From assembly GCA_009833045.1 (NCBI GenBank), contig WUUP01000003.1:1-64000 (forward strand): 64,000 bases of DNA, given 5' to 3'. The position numbers and the translations under genes are program-made. Positions 8,442 through 14,787 of this stretch are shown one piece after another. The notes under the pieces were generated by a model, which searched no databases, was not told the origin of the DNA, and saw only the letters and a program-made list of their open reading frames with translations. Each line of letters begins with the position of its first letter. Position 1 is the first letter of the stretch. The stretch comes from Saprospirales bacterium GYS_P2D (GTDB lineage Bacteria > Bacteroidota > Bacteroidia > Chitinophagales > Saprospiraceae).

Positions 8442-9284
8442 TCAAGTTTCATATTCTTCAATAACGAGAAAGTCATCAATAATAGTTAAATCATTTTCCC
8501 ATTCGACTGCCATCCAACCGATGTCACCAAATTCATCATGAAGCAATCTGGCTTTAGCTAATATTGAACCTTTTATTCGATTTTCCATATTGAGATAATA
8601 TTTGATTTCTCTATTTTCAGTTCGTATGTTTTCTCGTTGAGTATTAAAAGGTAAATCATTAATCACCTCTTTGTATTCGTTTCTGTTTTGAAAAACCTGA
8701 TTTAGGTTTGCATTAATATGAGCTTCAAGTTTTTTGAAAAGAAATTGAATCTTATATCGCTTAAATCCGATTTCTGAAAATTTGGTTTCTGTTTCGGAAA
8801 TGTGAGGCCAATCTATTTCTTCATCATTAATGAATTTTGGACTCCATTGGATTTCAGAAAGTTCTTTATTATCGAACCATAAGTTTAAATAGTATTCATT
8901 AAGCTCGAAAAGTTTGTGGTCTGGACTTTCCAAATTTGACCAGTCTTCACATATATAGTTAGCTTTCTTGAGTTTATTTAGTATCTCTTCAACTTGAACA
9001 ATTGATTGTCCAATTTTGATAGAATTCCAAAGTGAATAATGATGCGAGTTTATTGAAATAGTATTAATTCTCCAATCATCTTCACTTGAGAAACTGATTG
9101 ATAATTCTAATTCTTCATAATGCCAATTTTCAGAGAATTCACTTTCCTCAGTATTGGGTAGGTATTGATATATCTCAATTTCGTTTGGCAATCCAAGGAT
9201 TTCTTTTACTTCATCTTGTGACATCCCAAATTTGAGTTCTCCAAGACCTATTCCAGGATTTATATATTTTATGTTATCTCTCAT
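8442..9284 (-). CDS. conserved protein with SmpA/BamE-like N-terminal segment, function unknown
   Basis: 280 aa, no signal peptide or membrane segment, AT-rich. The start GxGLGELKFGMSQDEVKEILG-P is the typical opening of small alpha-beta modules of the BamE/SmpA-like fold, and a second similar opening occurs near residue 95 (IKIGQSIVQVEEIL). The 153-aa protein at 13772-14233 opens the same way (GFGKVKFGLNQKECEAILGAP) with the same overall layout, so the two are distant paralogues. Such proteins often sit as orphan immunity-like genes, but I see no toxin partner. The start codon lies 6 bp after the stop of the 47-aa gene at 9291-9434, so the two are probably cotranscribed. Confidence 0.7.
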   Translation of the reverse strand: MRDNIKYINPGIGLGELKFGMSQDEVKEILGLPNEIEIYQYLPNTEESEFSENWHYEELELSISFSSEDDWRINTISINSHHYSLWNSIKIGQSIVQVEEILNKLKKANYICEDWSNLESPDHKLFELNEYYLNLWFDNKELSEIQWSPKFINDEEIDWPHISETETKFSEIGFKRYKIQFLFKKLEAHINANLNQVFQNRNEYKEVINDLPFNTQRENIRTENREIKYYLNMENRIKGSILAKARLLHDEFGDIGWMAVEWENDLTIIDDFLVIEEYET

Positions 9285-9290
9285 TCTGGA

Positions 9291-9434
9291 TTATTCTAAA
9301 TCTCCTTCATCTGAACCAAAAGGAGCAAGTTCATCAACACAATCCCAAAAGAATTCTTCTGGTATCAATTCGATTGCTCTCTTATGAGCATGGTCTTTAT
9401 CAATTCCGTAAACTTCTTCTTTTTCTTCTTCCAT
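9291..9434 (-). CDS. 47-aa YfeS-like fragment
   Basis: Short frame beginning MEEEKEEVYGIDKDHAHKRA and ending just after FGSDEG. The segment PEEFFWDCVDELAPFGSDEG matches what I recall of the conserved N-terminal block of YfeS-type proteins, which are normally longer and continue past this block; here a TAA follows within four residues. It therefore looks like a truncated remnant, though a genuine micro-protein is possible because the frame is intact, has the AATTAGA leader used by other accessory genes here, and is tightly coupled to the next gene. Not in the cell envelope. Confidence 0.55.
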   Translation of the reverse strand: MEEEKEEVYGIDKDHAHKRAIELIPEEFFWDCVDELAPFGSDEGDLE

Positions 9435-9478
9435 TCTAATTTTCTTTTCAATTTGATTGACGAATTATTATCGCTGTA

Positions 9479-9943
9479 TCATCTTATCGCAAATCTCTTT
9501 TGTGCAAATTCAAAATACTTTTTGTTATCTTGATTCAATCCATTCTTCATTTCTTGGTCAATGTAATCTAATATTTCTTGCCTCTCCATGTTTGTTAGAT
9601 TTATTCTTCCACTTGCTAATCCGGTATCGAAACTTTGACTTGCTCCTTTTAGATAATTTAATAAATATTTTGTTCTTCCTCTATTCAGAATTTCTTGGGC
9701 GAACAAATGATAACTCCTATAAATGCCCCATGTCTCTTTTGAACTTTTAGACAATTCTTGGTATAAATCCAAAATCAATTCGTCATTGGCAATTGAAAAG
9801 TCCTTTATCAGAAATTCACATACTTCCATTCTGAAATCCATATTTGGGTCTTCCAAATCATCTCCATGTTTTCCATTCCAGTCGAATCTTATTCTTTTAA
9901 AATCCGAGTTTGAATATTCTATTATGAATTTTTCGATTTTCAT
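9479..9943 (-). CDS. hypothetical protein (154 aa), cassette-borne
   Basis: I do not recognise a family. The protein is soluble, acidic and mostly helical in the second half, with W-N-G-KHGDDLEDP-N near residues 22-34 and a conserved-looking ETWGIYRSYHLFAQEIL (near 90-106). Helical repeats of this kind occur in immunity proteins of polymorphic toxin systems, but that is only a guess. The ATG is preceded by CCAATTAGAAAA. The attC-like site 9954-10086 ends 10 bp upstream, so this gene is probably the first in the unit following the agmatine deiminase cassette. Confidence 0.6.
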   Translation of the reverse strand: MKIEKFIIEYSNSDFKRIRFDWNGKHGDDLEDPNMDFRMEVCEFLIKDFSIANDELILDLYQELSKSSKETWGIYRSYHLFAQEILNRGRTKYLLNYLKGASQSFDTGLASGRINLTNMERQEILDYIDQEMKNGLNQDNKKYFEFAQKRFAIR

Positions 9944-9953
9944 TTTTCTAATT

Positions 9954-10086
9954 GGCTACGGTCTTGTATATGAAAAGTAGCGGATTTTAAGCACAAACCT
10001 TTCGGATTATTACTGACCTTAATTTATACGATTCATTTTCGCTTTAGCACTTAAACCGCTATTTTTTATATACGTTGTTGCCATTA
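9954..10086 (-). other. attC-like recombination site downstream of the agmatine deiminase gene (site C)
   Basis: A 133-bp imperfect palindrome. Its arms pair over about 25 bp: GTATATAAAAAATAGCGG with CCGCTACTTTTCATATAC, then TTAAG with CTTAA. The outer ends are TGGCAAC on one side and AAGACCGTAGCC on the other, matching the arm of site 114-183 (AAGACCGTTGAAC). The TAA stop codon of the upstream gene lies inside the site, as is common for cassette genes. TAATGGCAAC here is the exact complement of the cassette start at 11416-11425. The palindrome is certain; its identity as an attC site is inferred. Confidence 0.55.
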
Positions 10087-11403
10087 GTTATTTTTCACAC
10101 TTGGTTCTTGTTGTGTCGAACAATGTATTCCACCACCATTATAATTTATGGTCATCACATCTAAAAGTATTAGTTCTCTATTTGGAAAAACTTCCTTCAT
10201 AATTTTCTTTGCCTGTTCTTCTTTTTCAATTGATGAACCTTGTTCGATATAGGTTGACATTAAAACCAAATCATTGGTTACGAGATAATTTAAGTAGCTT
10301 GATGCTGCCACCCAATTAATAGAATCGCCAACTTTTAATTCGTTTTTGTTTGGCCCCCAATTTACTCCGACTGTCCAATCGTTGAAATCCGTACTTGAAT
10401 CATTGGCCACTTCCGTTACTTTGGTTTTCAAGTAAATAGGGTCTGGAAGCGGAAATTTTATGATTTTAAACGGTTTTCCATCTTGGTCTTTTGCACTTTC
10501 TAAAATTTTTAGATTTTCTGACATTCTTTCATAATTCCATTTGTTTATTGGGCTCAAGTCTTTCTCTGATTCATCAACCCAAGCTAATAGAATTGTAGAG
10601 TCGTTTACAAAACGAACAAATTCGTCCGTATGTCCTGAAACTCCCCAACCATAATAATTGTCATATATTTTATTCCACCAAAAACCGTCCTCTACAAGTC
10701 CGCTTTTAAGCCAGATTACATTTGAAACACCGAGAACACGTTTTAATTCAGATTCGAGATAATTTTTAGACTTTCCTGGGTTTCTTTGAAAAGTTACAGA
10801 CTCCGATTGAATTAAAGTTCCTTTGCCATTTACCTCTATAGAACCACCTTCCATATTAACATTGGTTTTTATGGATTTCAAATTATCCATTGCACCCATA
10901 ATGGAATCGACCATTCCGGTTTTTCCCAAGGCTTGTTTATAGTAAATAGCAACACTATCTTTACTTCTTTTGTAATAGTTTTCTAACCATTCTTTATTAC
11001 CGTAAAGTGTCCAACCAAAATCTACTACCTTCTTTTCTCCTTTTCCATTTATAACATATGTTGCTCCGTGGTCTCGCATCCAATGTCTATTATCTGGAAT
11101 AATCCTAAACTGAAATTTGGTAATATCTAACTTAAGTGATGTTAATGTGTCTTTTAATCGACTCAACGAAGCTTTATTATTTACAATGACTTTGATCGGT
11201 ATTTTAGGATAAAGTGCTTTGGTAATATCTAAAAATGGTTTTTGATATGGCGGATAATCAGTCCATCCTAACCAAACTGCATCTTGTTTTTCATATTCTG
11301 CTGGCATATAAAAGTTACCAGAAGTTGAATTTTCATCCGCAGACTTGTCATTTTTACAACTAATTAATAGAAAAATCACTATTGTTAATGTTATGTACTT
11401 CAT
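10084..11403 (-). CDS. agmatine deiminase / peptidylarginine deiminase-family lipoprotein
   Basis: 439 aa from the ATG at 11403, chosen because it begins a good lipoprotein signal (MKYITLTIVIFLLISC, Cys16) and has AGGA just upstream; the frame also opens with a TTG 7 codons earlier. The deiminase fold (Porphyromonas-type PAD/AguA superfamily) is shown by W-MRDHGATYV (acid residues near 115), MEGGSIEVNG (near 185), the GWGVSGHTDEFVRF block with catalytic His, and C-terminal GGGIHCSTQQEP with nucleophile Cys428. The reaction is deimination of a guanidino group to citrulline-type or N-carbamoyl products; whether agmatine or protein arginine is used is not clear, and the lipoprotein anchor points to extracytoplasmic action. 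AT-rich, flanked by cassette ends: likely acquired. Confidence 0.88.
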   Translation of the reverse strand: MKYITLTIVIFLLISCKNDKSADENSTSGNFYMPAEYEKQDAVWLGWTDYPPYQKPFLDITKALYPKIPIKVIVNNKASLSRLKDTLTSLKLDITKFQFRIIPDNRHWMRDHGATYVINGKGEKKVVDFGWTLYGNKEWLENYYKRSKDSVAIYYKQALGKTGMVDSIMGAMDNLKSIKTNVNMEGGSIEVNGKGTLIQSESVTFQRNPGKSKNYLESELKRVLGVSNVIWLKSGLVEDGFWWNKIYDNYYGWGVSGHTDEFVRFVNDSTILLAWVDESEKDLSPINKWNYERMSENLKILESAKDQDGKPFKIIKFPLPDPIYLKTKVTEVANDSSTDFNDWTVGVNWGPNKNELKVGDSINWVAASSYLNYLVTNDLVLMSTYIEQGSSIEKEEQAKKIMKEVFPNRELILLDVMTINYNGGGIHCSTQQEPSVKNN

Positions 11404-11410
11404 TTTTTTC

Positions 11411-11520
11411 CTAATTAATGGCAACTCGTATATATCAGATCAAATCCCTTCTACTTGATCTATTTTTCATCCCCTATGAGCTTTATAGGATGTGTAAGAT
11501 AAAGAAGTATTCTGACATCC
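11411..11520 (-). repeat. cassette-junction repeat, copy 2 (related to 741-851)
   Basis: Diverged copy of the element at 741-851: CAACTCGTATATATCAGATC, then AAATCCC, TTGATCT, CATCCCC and GTAAGATAAAGAAGTA in the same order. It lies directly upstream of the agmatine deiminase cassette, whose start TTGCCATTAATTAG forms the inner edge. The same element therefore precedes the first gene of two separate accessory blocks 10.7 kb apart, in the same orientation. Confidence 0.45.
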
Positions 11521-11720
11521 TGATGAGATAAAGGATAACATGCTTCGATAAAATCGATTCCCCCTCGTCATAGGATTTATCCACTCGATACTCACTACCT
11601 CTTTTCATCTCGAAGGCACTGAGAGATCTTTGTTTTCACTACCCATTACTCACATCAACCAAAATAGATCTTTCCCTTTGGTCAAAATGAAAAGTACGTT
11701 TTTTTGATAGAAATGCTCGA

Positions 11721-11813
11721 GGGCCGATCTTAAGCTCTCGATACCCCCTACTCGACTCTCGATACTTGTGTCAACCCTCCGCCTCCGGCACCTCCCTGCC
11801 AGGGAGGACTCTT
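11721..11813 (+). repeat. direct repeat A, copy 1
   Basis: About 92 bp starting GGCCGATCTTAAGCTCTCGA and ending CCAGGGAGGACTCTT, near-identical to 12190-12281. The inner CACCTCCCTGCCAGGGAGG part forms a small hairpin (CCTCCCTG/CAGGGAGG). A related inverted piece occurs at 19262-19340. Confidence 0.75.
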
Positions 11814-11816
11814 CAA

Positions 11817-11865
11817 TACAGAATTTTACGCATCACCACGTCGTAGATGATTCTACGCCGAGCAG
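11817..11865 (+). repeat. direct repeat B, copy 1
   Basis: About 48 bp (ACAGAATTTTACGCATCACC onward, through CGTCGTAGATGATTCTACG) repeated with three or four changes at 12331-12378. GTAGATGATTCTAC is self-complementary at its ends. Confidence 0.7.
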
Positions 11866-12189
11866 GGCGGCTTGGCCCATTAGTGGGTTGTGGGTGCCAG
11901 CATGGCGGGCGGGTATTAATGGGTCGAGCTTTTTGGGTTCGTTTTCAGCGACTGGAAAAGGAACAATCACTCTGGTCAAGCTATCAAGAACATGCTGATA
12001 TTAAGTATGCCAGTCTATCCAAAACTATGGCATCTTCCTCCGTATGAACGAAGATCTTTCCCGTTGGTCAAGATGACAAACAGAATGCAACGATCAAGCA
12101 GCCCCTTTTTGAAGCATACTCTTAGTCAGCTGAAAACGTAAAGTATCATCCTTCTCTTCACAAGAGAAGGACAGGAGGATGAGTTCTAT

Positions 12190-12281
12190 GGCCGATCTTA
12201 AGCTCTCGACACTCACTACTCGACTATCGATACTTGTGTCAACCCTCCGCCTCCGGCACCTCCCTGCCAGGGAGGACTCTT
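12190..12281 (+). repeat. direct repeat A, copy 2
   Basis: Second copy of the 92-bp unit at 11721-11813, with a few substitutions in the CTCGA-rich left part and an identical right half through the CCTCCCTGCCAGGGAGG hairpin. Confidence 0.75.
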
Positions 12282-12330
12282 ATCCACTGAAGGATGAACT
12301 CCGAGACCTGATAGAGCGCTATAATCGCAA

Positions 12331-12378
12331 AACAGAATTTTGCGCATCACCACGTCGTAGATAATTCTACGCCGAACA
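12331..12378 (+). repeat. direct repeat B, copy 2
   Basis: Second copy of the 48-bp unit at 11817-11865 (TGCGCATCACC instead of TACGCATCACC, TAATTCTACG instead of TGATTCTACG). Confidence 0.7.
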
Positions 12379-12518
12379 ACGGCACTCGATACTCCCTACT
12401 CGACTCTCAATACTCTTGTCGCCAGCAGGATGAGTTCCAAAAGACGAATAATTGAACTTTCGACTTTCTAACTTTTCACTTGATACTCTTAATTCAACAA
12501 TTCAATCAACAACAGCCG

Positions 12519-12526
12519 TACCTTTG
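12519..12526 (+). promoter_or_regulatory. Bacteroidota -7 promoter box of the helicase gene
   Basis: TACCTTTG matches the Bacteroidota sigma-A -7 consensus TAnnTTTG. It ends only 4 bp before the ATG at 12531, which suggests a leaderless or nearly leaderless mRNA. No clear -33 TTTG is seen. Confidence 0.55.
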
Positions 12527-12530
12527 CACC

Positions 12531-13775
12531 ATGAAATTTGATGAATATCCGATCGTCGATGGACTGAAGCGAGCGATCACTGAGGCTGGCTGGAAGCGTC
12601 CTACGGACATACAGTACAAGGCTATCCCCAATGCGCTCCGAGGTGAGGACATCCTCGCTGTGGCCCAGACCGGTACTGGCAAGACGGCAGCCTTTGCCAT
12701 ACCGATCATCGATATCCTCGACAAGCGAAAAGCCGCAGCTCGACGACCTGACGGCGTGCAGTGTATCATCCTGGAGCCTACGCATGAACTGGCTAAGCAG
12801 ACCCAGGAGGTATTTGATCAGCTGTCACAGTATACATCGGTCAAGACGACAGCTATCTATGGTGGTGTGGATCAAGATCCTCAGATCGCAGAGCTCAATG
12901 ATGGCGTCGATGTGGTCATCGCTACACCTGGCAGGATGTTTGACCTGATCAGTCAGGGACATCTGAGGATCCATCGAGTCAATATGCTGGTGCTCGATGA
13001 GGCGGATCATATGCTGGATCTGGGATTCATCGATGATATCAGAGACCTGACTAAGAAGCTGAGTCGCAAGCGACAGACACTATTTTACAGTGCGACGATC
13101 ACACCTACTATCAAAAAGCTGGCCTATTCACTGATCCATCAGCAGGCCATCCGGATACAGATATCGCCAAAAGATCCTGTATCCAAAAATGTGACGCACA
13201 GCGTCGGATTCATTGAGATGGATGATAAGCGATTCTTCCTCGAGCGACTGATCAATGAGCACCCTGAGAGCAAGATATTAGTCTTCGTCCGCACAAAAGT
13301 GAGAGTCGAGCGTGTCCAAAAAGCAATGAAGCGAGTAGATATCGACACACTCATCCTACATGGAGACATGACCGAGGAGGAGCGTATCTCGACGCTCGAT
13401 ACATTCAAGATTTCGCCACAGAGCATCCTGATTGCTACAGATGTGGCGGCTCGGGGTATCGACATCCCCGATGTGGAGTATGTGGTCAACTATGATCTGC
13501 CGGACAAGGCTGAAAACTACGTGCACCGTGTAGGTCGTACAGGACGTGGCAAAAACTATGGGCGTGCCTACAGTTTTTGCGCTAAAGAGGAGCGAGCTAT
13601 GCTGGCAGAGATAGAGGCCTATATGGGCATCAAGATTGATCGTATGGAGATCACCCGAGCGGACTATGCCGAGACTAAGGTATTCGCCGAAGAAAAAAAA
13701 TATGACTGGGAGAAGCTACTCCGAGAAACACAAGAATTAGAAAAATCGTTAAAACGCAAAAAGAAGAAAAAATGA
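12531..13775 (+). CDS. DEAD-box ATP-dependent RNA helicase
   Basis: 414 aa from the ATG at 12531, which begins at the usual place before the Q motif and directly follows a -7 box. Motifs in order: Q motif (DIQYKAIP), Walker A AQTGTGKT (45-52), Ia EPTHELA, Ib ATPGR (131-135), DEAD (156-159), SAT, then the second RecA domain with VFVRTK, ATDVAARGIDIP and HRVGRTGR. It unwinds short RNA duplexes in ribosome assembly or mRNA decay. The arginine normally found in motif Ia (PTREL) is His here. The C terminus ends in a lysine-rich tail (KRKKKKK) that can bind RNA. It overlaps the next gene by 4 bp (ATGA), so the two are translationally coupled. Confidence 0.95.
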   Translation: MKFDEYPIVDGLKRAITEAGWKRPTDIQYKAIPNALRGEDILAVAQTGTGKTAAFAIPIIDILDKRKAAARRPDGVQCIILEPTHELAKQTQEVFDQLSQYTSVKTTAIYGGVDQDPQIAELNDGVDVVIATPGRMFDLISQGHLRIHRVNMLVLDEADHMLDLGFIDDIRDLTKKLSRKRQTLFYSATITPTIKKLAYSLIHQQAIRIQISPKDPVSKNVTHSVGFIEMDDKRFFLERLINEHPESKILVFVRTKVRVERVQKAMKRVDIDTLILHGDMTEEERISTLDTFKISPQSILIATDVAARGIDIPDVEYVVNYDLPDKAENYVHRVGRTGRGKNYGRAYSFCAKEERAMLAEIEAYMGIKIDRMEITRADYAETKVFAEEKKYDWEKLLRETQELEKSLKRKKKKK

Positions 13776-14233
13776 GTATTGAGATCATTCCACACTATGG
13801 ATTTGGCAAAGTAAAATTTGGCCTCAATCAAAAAGAATGCGAAGCCATCCTGGGCGCTCCCAGTGATAGCTACACTGAGAAAATCGATGGAACCGAAGAA
13901 GTAGTCACTGATTACGAAAATCTGGGTCTCGACTTGTCTTTTTCTGAAGCGGACAACTATCGTCTCGGGACGATCAGCGTCTATGCTGAGGATACGATAC
14001 TCCTGGATCAGGAGTTCATCGGACTGACGGAGGAGGAGCTCCTCGAGCTGGCTCCTAAAGCTGGTATCGATGACCTCGAACTCGAGGACGACTTTGATGA
14101 TATCAGCTCTAAGGATTACTATTCTGACAAGTACAGTTTGTCCTTTTGGGTGATCGAGGGCGAGGTTGATTCTATCACGGTATTCCCAGCTGTAGATCCA
14201 GAGGATCTCGGTAGTCCAAAGTGGCCGATATAA
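13772..14233 (+). CDS. small conserved protein coupled to the helicase, function unknown
   Basis: 153 aa, soluble and strongly acidic. The opening IIPHYGFGKVKFGLNQKECE with ILGAP resembles the start of the 280-aa protein at 8442-9284, and the same pattern (short amphipathic helix after a glycine turn, then an acidic beta-rich half) suggests a SmpA/BamE-like module. The start codon overlaps the helicase stop (ATGA), so both are made from one mRNA. Function unknown; the coupling suggests only coordinated supply, not a shared task. Confidence 0.7.
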   Translation: MSIEIIPHYGFGKVKFGLNQKECEAILGAPSDSYTEKIDGTEEVVTDYENLGLDLSFSEADNYRLGTISVYAEDTILLDQEFIGLTEEELLELAPKAGIDDLELEDDFDDISSKDYYSDKYSLSFWVIEGEVDSITVFPAVDPEDLGSPKWPI

Positions 14234-14313
14234 GCTACCCCAGATCAGCGGAAATGAACAATACATAGTATTCACTTGTCTTACACATGCTCTCCTGCAG
14301 CGGAGGCCATAGC

Positions 14314-14715
14314 ATGAAATACTATCAACCACATATAATGCGCATAGTCGCAGCGAGTCTTCTGGCCATATATTTGGCTTGTTCATTTCCGCTGCTCATC
14401 ATAGAGTCAGGACACCTTCTTTCTCACGTAGATGACTATCTGACTGGTGAAGTACACATACACCATCATCACGACCATGATGACTCCCACGACCACCGAT
14501 GGATAGACGCTATCGACATTGACAAAAGTCAATCTGGAGAAATATCAGAAGATGTCAATATCGGCGCTCCCTCTCTCTATCAGCTACCTCTCCGACCGTT
14601 AGCAATCGAGATCACACCACCTGCTCAAGAAACTACAGAAAACTTTGTATATCAACTATATATACATCCCATATTTTTAGAATATAACACTCCCCCTCCC
14701 GAGTATATGGTGTAA
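14314..14715 (+). CDS. His-rich membrane-anchored small protein next to a TonB receptor
   Basis: 133 aa from the ATG at 14314, chosen because GGAGG lies about 8 bp upstream; an in-frame ATG 27 bp earlier has no such site. A hydrophobic segment (about residues 8-30) is followed by a histidine/aspartate cluster (IHHHHDHDDSHDH, near residues 49-61), a plausible divalent-metal-binding patch. The C terminus has a PPPEY motif. Small His-rich exported proteins directly upstream of TonB receptors are common in Bacteroidota metal-uptake loci. The receptor gene starts 72 bp downstream, so the two probably form an operon. No known enzyme domain. Confidence 0.7.
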   Translation: MKYYQPHIMRIVAASLLAIYLACSFPLLIIESGHLLSHVDDYLTGEVHIHHHHDHDDSHDHRWIDAIDIDKSQSGEISEDVNIGAPSLYQLPLRPLAIEITPPAQETTENFVYQLYIHPIFLEYNTPPPEYMV

Positions 14716-14787
14716 AAATCTATACACCAAATGGATCATCCAGATACCATTATTCATTTCTTTTTATTCTAAAAAAACTATACATCC

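Larger units (their letters stand above)
11521..12518. other. gene-free repeat region
   Basis: I see no credible gene here: the open frames are short, lack ribosome sites and follow the repeats. The stretch is a mosaic of direct repeats (11721-11813 with 12190-12281; 11817-11865 with 12331-12378) and of pieces shared with the 18.7-22.4 kb region, e.g. 12046-12080 and the GGTTCGTTTTCA segment near 11937, which recurs inverted near 22070. Confidence 0.6.

Noticed and set aside
11768-12364. Several short plus-strand reading frames in the repeat region
   Set aside because: They follow the direct repeats and have no start signals; translations are of no known family.
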